DNA of 64,000 nucleotides from Nocardioides sp. dk884 (GTDB lineage Bacteria; Actinomycetota; Actinomycetes; Propionibacteriales; Nocardioidaceae), in NCBI RefSeq assembly GCF_009557055.1, contig NZ_CP045649.1, forward strand, positions 1,587,501 to 1,651,500, written 5' to 3'. The notes beneath the pieces are model-generated. The model did not search any database. It saw only the letters and a list, made by a program, of their open reading frames with translations, and was not told the origin of the DNA. Both the position numbers and the translations under genes were made by a program. Below are positions 9,527 to 17,439 of the stretch, piece by piece; positions within the stretch are counted from its first letter, which is position 1, and each line of letters starts with the position of its first letter.

Positions 9527-10273
9527 ATGAGCGACTACCTCCAGCTGCTGCCCGCCGTCGACATCACCGAGGGGCAGGCCGTCCAGCTCGCGCAGGGTGT
9601 CGCGGGCTCCGAGCGCGCGTACGGCGACCCGATCGCCGCCGCGCTGCGCTGGCAGGAGGCCGGGAGCGAGTGGCTGCACCTGGTGGACCTCGACGCCGCC
9701 TTCGGGCGCGGCAGCAACCGCGAGCTCCAGGCGCAGATCGTCGGCGCCCTCGACATCGACGTGGAGATGAGCGGCGGCATCCGCGACGACGAGTCGCTCG
9801 AGGCCGCCCTGGCCACCGGCTGCCGCCGGGTCAACATCGGCACCGCCGCGCTGGAGAAGCCCGAGTGGTGCGCCAAGATCATTGCCGAGCACGGCGACCG
9901 GATCGCGATCGGCCTCGACGTGCGCGGCACGACGCTGGCGGCCCGCGGCTGGACCAAGGACGGCGGCGACCTCTTCGAGACCCTCGCGCGCCTCGACTCC
10001 GAGGGCTGCGCGCGCTACGTGGTCACCGACGTCAACAAGGACGGCATGCTGCAGGGCCCGAACCTGCAGCTGCTGCGCGACGTCTGCGCCGCCACCGACG
10101 CCCCGGTGATCGCCTCCGGTGGCGTCACCGAGCTCTCCGACATCGAGGCGCTCATGGAGCTGGTCCCACTGGGCGTCGAGGGCGCGATCGCCGGCACCGC
10201 GCTCTACGAGGGCCGCTTCACCCTGGAGGACGCCCTCGCGCTCACGCTCCCGGCCTCGCGGCGCGCGCGATGA
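9527..10273 (+). CDS. priA: Phosphoribosyl isomerase A (HisA/TrpF bifunctional)
   Basis: TIM-barrel isomerase, 248 aa. In Actinobacteria PriA serves both the ProFAR step of histidine synthesis and the PRA isomerase (TrpF) step of tryptophan synthesis. Visible are LLPAVDI with catalytic Asp12, [25 protein letters not shown]-like [10 protein letters not shown], the RGW loop in [12 protein letters not shown] (Arg and Trp used for the dual substrates), and the second acid in [11 protein letters not shown]. No trpF lies in the trp operon at 21484-24376, which supports dual use. Residue 20 is Gln (AVQLAQG), where the HisA and PriA sequences I remember have Arg. ATG at 9527 follows GAAGGA. Confidence 0.95.
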   Translation: MSDYLQLLPAVDITEGQAVQLAQGVAGSERAYGDPIAAALRWQEAGSEWLHLVDLDAAFGRGSNRELQAQIVGALDIDVEMSGGIRDDESLEAALATGCRRVNIGTAALEKPEWCAKIIAEHGDRIAIGLDVRGTTLAARGWTKDGGDLFETLARLDSEGCARYVVTDVNKDGMLQGPNLQLLRDVCAATDAPVIASGGVTELSDIEALMELVPLGVEGAIAGTALYEGRFTLEDALALTLPASRRAR

Positions 10274-11031
10274 GCCTCGCGGTCCGGGTCATCCCGTGCC
10301 TCGACGTCGACGCAGGCCGGGTGGTCAAGGGCATCAACTTCCGCGAGCTGCGCGACGCCGGCGACCCGGTCGAGCTGGCCCGCACCTATGACGCGGAGGG
10401 CGCCGACGAGCTGACCTTCCTCGACATCTCCGCCTCTCACGAGGGGCGCGCCACGACGATGGACATCGTCTCGCGCACCGCCGAGGAGGTCTTCATCCCG
10501 CTCACCGTCGGTGGGGGCGTCTCCTCGGTCGCCGACGTCGACCGGCTGCTGCGGGCCGGCGCCGACAAGGTGGCGGTCAACACCGCGGCGATCCGCCGCC
10601 CCGAGCTGGTCGCGGAGATCGCCGGCCGCTTCGGCAACCAGGTGCTGGTGCTCTCCGTCGACGCCCGCCGTGCCGAGGGCATGGACTCCGGCTTCGAGGT
10701 CACCACCCACGGTGGCCGCAAGTCCGCCGGGATCGACGCGCTGGAGTGGGCGGCGCGCGCCGCCGAGCTCGGCGCGGGGGAGATCCTGCTCAACGCGATG
10801 GACGCCGACGGCACCGAGGACGGCTTCGACCTCGACCTGATCCGCGCCGTACGCCGCGAGGTCTCGATCCCGGTGATCGCCTCCGGCGGCGCCGGCCGCG
10901 CGGAGCACTTCGCGCCGGCCATCGACGCCGGCGCCGACGCCGTCCTCGCCGCGACCGTCTTCCACTTCGGCAAGGTCCGGGTCCGCGAGGTCAAGGACGC
11001 GCTGGTCGCCGGCGGTCACCCGGTCCGCTGA
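10270..11031 (+). CDS. hisF: Imidazole glycerol phosphate synthase, cyclase subunit
   Basis: TIM-barrel synthase, 253 aa, partner of HisH; it makes IGP and AICAR from PRFAR and ammonia. Catalytic aspartates sit in [14 protein letters not shown] (residue 11) and in [13 protein letters not shown]. The phosphate-binding loops TVGGGVSS and ASGGAGR are present. The ATG overlaps the priA stop (ATGA), so translation is coupled. It ends the his cluster; a small hairpin follows. Confidence 0.96.
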   Translation: MSLAVRVIPCLDVDAGRVVKGINFRELRDAGDPVELARTYDAEGADELTFLDISASHEGRATTMDIVSRTAEEVFIPLTVGGGVSSVADVDRLLRAGADKVAVNTAAIRRPELVAEIAGRFGNQVLVLSVDARRAEGMDSGFEVTTHGGRKSAGIDALEWAARAAELGAGEILLNAMDADGTEDGFDLDLIRAVRREVSIPVIASGGAGRAEHFAPAIDAGADAVLAATVFHFGKVRVREVKDALVAGGHPVR

Positions 11032-11046
11032 GGCGGCCCGCCGCCT
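11031..11046. terminator. Short hairpin between hisF and the AIM24 gene
   Basis: AGGCGG-CCCG-CCGCCT forms a perfect 6-bp stem between two convergent genes. There is no T-tract, so it is only a weak terminator candidate. Confidence 0.3.
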
Positions 11047-11066
11047 GCGGGGCCGACCGCGCGCCG

Positions 11067-11732
11067 TCAGTGGGTGTGCGAGGGAACGACCCGGCCCTCG
11101 CTGGCCTGGACGAGCACGAACCCCTGGCCGCTGAAAGCGAGCTGGAACGCCTCCCCGGACCCGCGCCCGATGAGGGCGCCGGCGCCCGCCGTACGCCGCA
11201 CCGACGTGGTCAGCGAGGCCGACCACGCGATCGCCGACTGGATGTCGGCGTACGTCGGCGCGTCGACGTTCAGCATGACCGGCGTGCCGTGGGAGGTGAC
11301 CGCGACGGTCCCGGTCCCGGTGAACGTGGTGTTGAAGACGCCGCCGGCCATCATGGACGCGCCCTCCACCCGCTTGATGTCCCAGGTGAGCGCGGAGTCG
11401 AAGGCCAGGACGTTGCTGCCGTTGACCGTCAGGGCGTCGCCCTCGAGCCGCACCAGGTGGATCTCCATCGCGTCGTCGGCGAGGAAGACGTCGCCGCGTC
11501 CGGACACCTTCATCAGCGGCATGCCCTCGCCGGTGAGGGTCTTCTTCAGGAACCTCCCCATGCCGCCCGATCCCTGGTAGGCGAAGTCCACCTCGCCCTG
11601 GTAGGCGACCATCGCGCCCTGGCGCGCCATGACCTCCCCGTCGAGCGCCACCCTGAGCATCTTGGAGTTCTGCAACGCGAAGCGGTCATCGCTCGTCGAC
11701 TCGAGGTTGGTGTCGAACAGGTCGCTGCGCAT
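11067..11732 (-). CDS. AIM24 family protein
   Basis: A 221-aa protein of the AIM24 (TIGR00266-like) beta-fold family, named after a yeast mitochondrial protein. Bacterial members have no settled function. Family character is shown by the regular Gly-rich beta pattern, including GEVMARQGAMVAYQGEVDF, the GEGMPLMKVSGRGDVFLAD segment, VFNTTFTGTGTVAVTSHG and SGQGFVLVQASEG. There is no signal peptide or TM segment. It is monocistronic and convergent with hisF. Confidence 0.88.
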   Translation of the reverse strand: MRSDLFDTNLESTSDDRFALQNSKMLRVALDGEVMARQGAMVAYQGEVDFAYQGSGGMGRFLKKTLTGEGMPLMKVSGRGDVFLADDAMEIHLVRLEGDALTVNGSNVLAFDSALTWDIKRVEGASMMAGGVFNTTFTGTGTVAVTSHGTPVMLNVDAPTYADIQSAIAWSASLTTSVRRTAGAGALIGRGSGEAFQLAFSGQGFVLVQASEGRVVPSHTH

Positions 11733-12121
11733 GGGTCTCCTCCAGGGCGTGGATGTCGGTCGCAGGCTACGGGCTCGCGCAGCGGGGTCGGCGCAGCGAA
11801 ACGCAGTGGCTGCACCGGTCGCTTGGTGCGTTGAGACGAGGACGCGGGCCGAGTTCGTCCTCGAGCTCGAGCGCCCGGTCCGCGCGAAGCGCCGCGACGG
11901 TGCGCACCGTGGCCGCCGTGTGCGTGCACCCCAGCTGGGCCACCGAGGCCACCATCACGATCACCGCACTGCGGTCCCTGGCCCGCCGGCTCCAAGCACT
12001 CACGGCCGAGGCCGTCACCAACCCACACCTCCGCGCCATAGCCCTTGACCAGCCAGAGGAGCGTCCCAGGCAGGGGTGTGGCCCCGCCGGCGTGGTGCCG
12101 GCGGGGTCTGGGGCGGTCGAT
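11733..12121. other. Gene-free stretch between AIM24 and the HNH gene
   Basis: No intact gene. The AIM24 promoter should lie near 11740-11800. Positions about 11842-12020 hold a degraded IS110 scrap, described separately. Confidence 0.5.
11842..12020 (+). pseudogene. Degenerate IS110-family transposase remnant
   Basis: In one frame 11842-11904 encodes FVLELERPVRAKRRDG, resembling the IS110 N-terminal 'vlEvdRP.RakRR.gaKSDP' region. About 70 bases later, in a different frame, 11972-12013 encodes ALRSLARRLQALTAEA, like the helical linker before the IS110 C-terminal domain. The intervening and flanking catalytic parts are missing or frameshifted. The 19 bases 11877-11895 match the fragment at 1-144 exactly in inverted orientation, which supports a common origin. 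Confidence 0.4.
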
Positions 12122-13422
12122 CTATTCGTCAGGCGGGTGGGCGGTGACGAGGCGGGTGGTGGTGCGGTCCTTGATCAGGTGGAGGCCGTGGGGTGATCGC
12201 CAGAGGCAGGTCGTGGCGTCGGTCTTGTCGTAGGTCCAGGCGGTGTGGGTCTTGGCCCGGTGATGTCGACGACAGAGCGGGGCGAGGTTGCAGCTGCACG
12301 TAGGCCCGTCGGGACCATGGGCGGTGACGTGGTCGGTGTCGCAGCGTCGGGCGGGGCGTTCGCACCACGGGAAGGCGCACACCGGCTGAGCGAGACGGGT
12401 CTGCTCGGCGAGCCGGTCCGGGATCGCGTAGGCGTCGGTGTGGTGGTGGGCCTCGAGGTCGATGACCGGCTTGATCACGACCGGGGCGTCGCCGCTGCAC
12501 CACTGGCGGACCTGCTCGGTCGACACGATGGACCGGGTCTCCTCGACGTGGGCGATGCCTGCCTCATCACGGCTGATCGCGGCGTGGGAGAGATGGACGT
12601 GAATCACGACCTGGCGGGGCTTGACGACCGAAGCGGCGCCGTCACCTGCCTCGGCGCGCAGGTCGAACGCCAGCTGCCGGCGGGCGAGCTCACCGACGGC
12701 CATCGAGCGGCGCACGTCCAACGACTCCGTCGACCCGAGAGCCGCCAGTTCCTCGGCGCCGTGCCGGATCGCGGTGTCGAGGTCGACTGCGTCGGCCAGG
12801 TCGAGAACACCCTCGACGTGGACGGTGCCGTCGTGGGTGGCCTCGCGGGTGTGGACGTCGAACCGACGCCCGTCCGCAGCGACGAGGCGCTGCTTCTCCG
12901 CACCTTCGGGGTCGAAGGCGACGCGGGCCTGGTCGACGAGCCGCTCGATCCCGGCCCAGCTGATCTTCCCCACGAAGCCGGTCACCTGGCGGCCCACGAA
13001 ATCGGCACCGTCGAGCGGCAGGGTGGTGGTCAGCTGCGCGAGTCGCCGGGCCTTCCACAGCGGCACTTTGCCGGCGCGGACCAGCTTCCAGGTGCGCTTG
13101 AGCCGGTGGGCCAGCTCGAGCGCGTCACCGACGAGCGAGCGGGCGGAGTCGGTCGACAAGCCGAGCGCGGCACCGAACTCGATCGGCGCGAACTCCGCGA
13201 CCAGCGGGGCACCTTCACCAGCCAGCGGCACCGCGAGCTCCCCGAACACCAGTCCGGTCGTCGGTGTCGCGTCGGCGACGGACTCTTCGGGGTCATCGAC
13301 GCCCACACCAGGGCGGCCTCCAGGACGTCGATCTTCGCCCGCTGGGCTGCGGCCCGGCGGCGCTGTGCGAACGCCAGCACGGCGGCTGGGGTGTCGCACT
13401 CGGGGAGTTCGGGGGAGGCCAT
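12122..13422 (-). pseudogene. DUF222/HNH endonuclease (13E12-repeat type), frameshifted
   Basis: About 430 codons of a DUF222-HNH protein, a multicopy actinobacterial family. The N-terminal part (ATG at 13422, MASPELPECDTPAAVL) reads through AAQRAKIDVLEAALVWASM and then loses frame. The rest, EESVADATPTTGLVFGELAV onward, lies one frame over. A single missing C between 13293 and 13294 would give WASMHPEESVADA, restoring the family's 'eWA..HP' motif. The C-terminal HNH domain is complete: CAFPWCERP, CDTDHV, NLAPLCRRHHRAKH-like. A perfect LexA box lies just upstream. The lesion is either a real inactivating deletion or an assembly error. Confidence 0.8.
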
Positions 13423-13434
13423 GCCTCATCTTAC

Positions 13435-13450
13435 TCGAACGTGTGTTCGA
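13435..13450. promoter_or_regulatory. LexA operator (SOS box)
   Basis: TCGAAC-GTGT-GTTCGA is a perfect 16-bp dyad matching the actinobacterial/Bacillus LexA consensus (CGAAC-N4-GTTCG). It begins 13 bases upstream of the DUF222/HNH ATG on the minus strand, a position that would block transcription. Mycobacterial 13E12-family genes are known to carry LexA sites. The dyad is also about 100 bases upstream of the short plus-strand ORF at 13550. Confidence 0.8.
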
Positions 13451-13549
13451 CGAAAAGAGATTGGGCGGAGCCGAAAGGTAGAGACTCTTCGGCAGGCGCG
13501 ACCACGGACTCCCGCCCATGACCTCGCTGCTGCCGGGTACCGGGGAAGG

Positions 13550-13705
13550 ATGATGACGACCACCCCTCCCGCACCTGAGCCCGACGTCGTGCCGTCCAAC
13601 CCCGAGCCTGACGTGGTGCCGTCCCCGATGCCGCCGGCGGAGCCCGGCGAGGACCCGGGGGTGCCGCCGGCACCCGGCCCGGACACCGAGCCGGCGCCGG
13701 TCTGA
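13550..13705 (+). CDS. Short Pro/Glu/Asp-rich protein
   Basis: A 51-aa ORF starting ATG-ATG after GGGGAAGGA, a good Shine-Dalgarno sequence. Its composition is almost entirely Pro, Glu, Asp, Val and Gly, with a tandem PEPDVVPSNPEPDVVPSP repeat, and it ends in EPAPV. It must be disordered. Short acidic Pro-rich ORFs of this kind occur in related genomes, but I know of no function. It lies within an otherwise antisense reading frame, so expression evidence would be needed; ribosome site and repeat argue for it. Confidence 0.5.
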   Translation: MMTTTPPAPEPDVVPSNPEPDVVPSPMPPAEPGEDPGVPPAPGPDTEPAPV

Positions 13706-13744
13706 CCACCGGTCCGAGCAAGCCCGAGCAACCCCGAGCAGCGG

Positions 13745-15109
13745 CTAGTCCTCGGCCCCGAGCACACAGCCGGGGTTGAGGATGCCGCGCGGGTCGAGCG
13801 CGTCCTTGACGGCGCGCGACATCGCCAGCGTGCCCGGGTCCAGCTCGCGGTGCAGCCACCCGCGCTTGAGGCGCCCGACACCGTGCTCGCCGGTGATCGT
13901 GCCGCCGAGCTCGAGGGTCGCCTCGGTGATCGCGTCGAAGGCCCGGCGGGTCGCGGCGGCGCCCTCCGCGGAGCCGTCGTGGACCAGCGTCGGGTGCATG
14001 TTGCCGTCCCCGGCATGGCCGAAGACCCCGATCGTCACGCGCTCCTGCGCGGCGATCGCCTCGATGCGCCGCACCAGCTCGACCACGCGCGAGCGCGGCA
14101 CACAGACGTCGTCGAGCAGCCAGCTGCCGAGTCGCTCCAGGGCCGGCAGCGCCTGACGGCGGGCCTCCAGCAGCGCCTCGGACTCCGCGTCGTCTTCGGC
14201 GACCGCCACGTCGAGGGCGCCGTGATCGGCGCAGGTCCGTCCTGCCGCGGCCACGGTCGCTGTGGCGTCCGGGTCGTCGGCCTGGAGCAGCAGCATCGCC
14301 GCCGGGTCGCCGAGCCCCATGCCGGTGAGCTCGTCGACGGCGCGCAGCGTGGTGCGGTCCATCAGCTCCAGCATCGACAGCGGCGTCGCCGACGCCGTGA
14401 GCGCCGCGACCGCGGCGCCGGCCGCCTCCAGGGAGGCGAAGGTCGCCACGGCTGTGCGCGCCGGAGCGGGGGCCGCGAGCAGCCGCACGGTGACCTCGGT
14501 GATCACCCCGAGGGTGCCCTCCGAGCCCACCAGCAGTCGAGTGAGGTCGTAGCCCGCCACGCCCTTCGCGGTACGCCGCCCCGGCCGCGCCACGGTCCCG
14601 TCGGCCAGCACGACCTCCAGGCCCAGCACGAAGTCGCCGGTCACGCCGTACTTCAGGCAGCACATGCCGCCGGCGTTGGTGGCGACGTTGCCGCCGATCG
14701 TCGAGAACGCCACGCTGCCCGGGTCGGGCGGGTAGAAGAGCCCGGCCGCGCGCGCGGCGGCGCGCAGGTCGGCGGTGACCACCCCCGGCTGCACGACCGC
14801 CACCCGCTCGACCGGGTCGAGCTCGAGGATCCGGTCCATCCGCGCGGTGCTCAGCACCACGCTTCCGGCCGGCGCCTGCGCGCCGCCGCTGAGCCCGCTG
14901 CCGGCGCCGCGGGGGACCACCGGCACCCGGTGCTCGTGGGCCAGCGCCAGCGCGGCCGCGACCTCGGCGGTGGCACGGGGGCGCAGCAGGCCCGCCGGGC
15001 CGCCGGCGCCGCCGCCCTCGGAGGCGTCGCCGGCGTGCGCCGCGACGACGTCCGGGTCCTCGACGTACAGGTCCGGGCCGAGGGCGGCGAACGGCGACCC
15101 GTCGCTCAC
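13745..15109 (-). CDS. glcD: FAD-linked oxidase, glycolate oxidase GlcD type
   Basis: A 454-aa flavoprotein of the VAO/PCMH family that oxidises 2-hydroxy acids such as glycolate or D-lactate. The FAD-binding domain shows PRGAGSGLSGGAQA, GNVATNAGGMCCLKYG and LVGSEGTLGVITE. The C-terminal cap domain shows FGHAGDGNMHP and TGEHGVGRLKRGWL, with a terminal RGILNPG. The GTG at 15109 was chosen because homologues start just before the FAD domain. No glcE, glcF or Fe-S partner is adjacent, so the electron acceptor is unclear. It follows the ABM gene by 22 bases on the same strand. Confidence 0.9.
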   Translation of the reverse strand: MSDGSPFAALGPDLYVEDPDVVAAHAGDASEGGGAGGPAGLLRPRATAEVAAALALAHEHRVPVVPRGAGSGLSGGAQAPAGSVVLSTARMDRILELDPVERVAVVQPGVVTADLRAAARAAGLFYPPDPGSVAFSTIGGNVATNAGGMCCLKYGVTGDFVLGLEVVLADGTVARPGRRTAKGVAGYDLTRLLVGSEGTLGVITEVTVRLLAAPAPARTAVATFASLEAAGAAVAALTASATPLSMLELMDRTTLRAVDELTGMGLGDPAAMLLLQADDPDATATVAAAGRTCADHGALDVAVAEDDAESEALLEARRQALPALERLGSWLLDDVCVPRSRVVELVRRIEAIAAQERVTIGVFGHAGDGNMHPTLVHDGSAEGAAATRRAFDAITEATLELGGTITGEHGVGRLKRGWLHRELDPGTLAMSRAVKDALDPRGILNPGCVLGAED

Positions 15110-15131
15110 CGCGCCGCCCCGGCGTCCGGCG

Positions 15132-15455
15132 TCACTTGACGGCGAGCTCGCCGAGCTCGGACCAGCCGGTGCCCGGCACCTCGGTGCTGACGATGCGCGG
15201 CGTCTCCACGAGGTACGGCGGCAGCTCGCGCTGTGCGGCCTTGAAGTGGTCGGAGGACACGTGCACGCCGCCGGCGTCGCCGTCGACGAACGCCTCGGTG
15301 AGGACGTACTCGTTCGCGTCGTCCAGGCTCCGCGACCAGTCGAACCACAGGCAGCCCTCCTCGGCACGGGTGGCTTCGGTGAAGGACCGGGAGATCTCCG
15401 GCCAGTTCTCGGCGTGTTCGGGCTTGATGCGGAACTTCGCGGTGATGAAGATCAA
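15132..15455 (-). CDS. Antibiotic biosynthesis monooxygenase (ABM/YgiN-like) protein
   Basis: A 107-aa ferredoxin-like alpha/beta barrel protein of the ABM family. It starts with the strand MIFITAKFRIKPEH, followed by the helix NWPEISRSFTEATRAEEGCL, then WSRSLDDANEYVLTEAFVD and the helix-associated HVSSDHFKAAQRELP. Members oxidise quinols or have a related small-molecule role without a cofactor. It is upstream of the glcD-like gene in one transcript; a good GAGGAG site precedes the ATG at 15455. Confidence 0.87.
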   Translation of the reverse strand: MIFITAKFRIKPEHAENWPEISRSFTEATRAEEGCLWFDWSRSLDDANEYVLTEAFVDGDAGGVHVSSDHFKAAQRELPPYLVETPRIVSTEVPGTGWSELGELAVK

Positions 15456-15642
15456 GGCTGCTCCTCGGCAGGGGGCGGACGAAGGGATCTGACCTTAACC
15501 AGCCCGCGCGGTGGACGGCCATGGCCCACCGGGCAGGCCCCGGACCGCTCCCGCCGCTGTCCTGCTCGGGGCGCCGGAATACCGTGGTGGCGACCCGGGT
15601 TGGCCCCGAGGCGGAGCAGCCGATTCCACGGACAGGAGCAGG

Positions 15643-17439
15643 GTGAGCGAGGAGCACGGCACGCGACGCGGCACGACCTGGGCGGGGTTCCGGGTGCTGG
15701 GGGTGGCGATCCGCCGCGAACCCTTCGTCTTCACGCTCTCCACGCTGGGCAGCGTGCTGTTCGGCGCACTCACGGTCGCCGACGCCTGGGTGCTCGGCTG
15801 GGCCACCGACCACGCGGTGCTGCCCGCCTTCGAGAACGGCGAGATCGGGCCCGGCGTGCTGGTCGCCGTCGTCGCGCTGTTCCTCGGCGTGGCGCTGCTG
15901 CGCGCGGTCGGCATCGTCGCCCGACGGCTCGGCGCCGGCATCATGCAGTACCGCATGCAGGCGCACACCCGGCGCGCGGTCACCCGCCAGTACCTCGCGC
16001 TGCCGATGGAGTGGCACCAGCGCCACCCGACCGGCCAGCTGCTCTCCAACGCCAACTCCGACGTCGAGGCCGCCTGGGCGCCGATCGCTCCGCTGCCGAT
16101 GGCGGTCGGCACGCTGGCGATGATGGTGATCGCGGTCGCGCAGATGCTCTTCGCCGACCTGGTGCTCGCCCTCGTCGGCCTGCTGGTCTTCCCGGCGGTC
16201 GTGCTCGCCAACCTCGTCTACCAGCGTCTCGCCTCCCCGCTCATGACCCGCGCCCAGCAGCTGCGCGCCGAGCTCAGCGAGATCGCCCACGAGTCCTTCG
16301 ACGGCGCCCTGGTCGTCAAGACGCTCGGCCGCGAGAGCGAGGAGACCGCCCGGTTCGCCGCGGTCGCGGAGGAGCTGCGCGAGGTCAACACGCGTGCGGG
16401 CAAGATCCGCGCGGCCTTCGACCCGACGCTCGCGGCGCTGCCCAACCTCGGCGTCCTCGTCGTGCTGGCGCTCGGGGTCTCCCGGGTGGTCAGCGGCGCG
16501 AGCGACGCCGGCGCCGTGGTCACGGTGGCCTACCTGCTCACGATCGTGTCCTTCCCGATCCGCTCGATCGGCTGGCTGCTCGGGGAGTTCCCGCGCAGCG
16601 TGGTCGGCTTCGAGCGGGTGAGCTCGGTGCTCGCCGCCACCGGCAGCATGGAGTACGGCGAGCAACGGCTCGCCGCCGACGGCGGGGCCCGCCTCGACCT
16701 CGAGGGCGTGGGCTTCGCCTACGACCCCGCCCAGCCGCTGCTGCGCGAGGTGACGCTGCGGGTGGAGCCGGGTCGCACCGTCGCGCTGGTCGGCGCCACC
16801 GCCTCCGGCAAGAGCACGCTGACGACCCTGGTCGCCCGGCTCATCGACCCCGACACCGGTCGGATCCTCATCGACGGCACCGACGTGCGCGACCTGGACC
16901 GCGGTGAGCTCGCCCGCTCGGTCGCGGTGGTGCCGCAGAGCGCGTTCCTCTTCGACGACACCGTGCGCGGCAACGTCACCCTCGGCCTCGAGGTCTCCGA
17001 CGAGGAGGTCTGGGCGGCGCTGCGCGCGGCGCAGGCCGACGGCTTCGTCGCCGCCCTGCCCCACGGCCTCGATACCCAGCTGGGCGAGCGGGGCGCGTCG
17101 CTGTCCGGTGGCCAGCGCCAGCGCATCTCGCTGGCGCGCGCCCTCGTACGCCGTCCGCGCCTGCTCGTCCTCGACGACGCGACGTCCGCGGTCGACCCGG
17201 AGGTCGAGGCACGCATCCTCGCCGCGCTGCGCCGTGAGAGCGGCGGCGCCAGCCTGCTGGTCGTGGCCTACCGCAAGGCGACGATCGCGCTGGCCGACGA
17301 GGTCGTCCACCTGGCCGGCGGACGCATCGTCGACCGGGGCACCCACACCGAGCTGCTGGCCCGCAGCACCGCCTACGCCGAGCTGGTCAACGCCTACGAG
17401 GCCGACCCCGAGGCCCAGCCCGCGGGGGAGCGGTCATGA
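15643..17439 (+). CDS. ABC exporter half-transporter, subunit with degenerate ATP site
   Basis: A 598-aa type IV (ABCB-like) half-transporter with six TM helices over about residues 20-310 and an NBD over 350-590. Walker A is GATASGKST and the signature is canonical LSGGQ. However, the Walker B acid is Asp (LVLDDATSAVD) instead of catalytic Glu, and the H-loop position is Tyr (VVAYRKATI) instead of His. It therefore contributes the non-hydrolytic site of a heterodimer with the next gene, which starts inside its stop codon (ATGA). The GTG at 15643 follows CAGGAG. Substrate unknown; multidrug or lipid export is typical of the family. Confidence 0.92.
   Translation: MSEEHGTRRGTTWAGFRVLGVAIRREPFVFTLSTLGSVLFGALTVADAWVLGWATDHAVLPAFENGEIGPGVLVAVVALFLGVALLRAVGIVARRLGAGIMQYRMQAHTRRAVTRQYLALPMEWHQRHPTGQLLSNANSDVEAAWAPIAPLPMAVGTLAMMVIAVAQMLFADLVLALVGLLVFPAVVLANLVYQRLASPLMTRAQQLRAELSEIAHESFDGALVVKTLGRESEETARFAAVAEELREVNTRAGKIRAAFDPTLAALPNLGVLVVLALGVSRVVSGASDAGAVVTVAYLLTIVSFPIRSIGWLLGEFPRSVVGFERVSSVLAATGSMEYGEQRLAADGGARLDLEGVGFAYDPAQPLLREVTLRVEPGRTVALVGATASGKSTLTTLVARLIDPDTGRILIDGTDVRDLDRGELARSVAVVPQSAFLFDDTVRGNVTLGLEVSDEEVWAALRAAQADGFVAALPHGLDTQLGERGASLSGGQRQRISLARALVRRPRLLVLDDATSAVDPEVEARILAALRRESGGASLLVVAYRKATIALADEVVHLAGGRIVDRGTHTELLARSTAYAELVNAYEADPEAQPAGERS

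Noticed and set aside
12245-13705. 486-codon plus-strand frame across the HNH gene
   Set aside because: Only the last 51 codons have a ribosome site and a distinctive composition; the remainder is antisense to DUF222/HNH.
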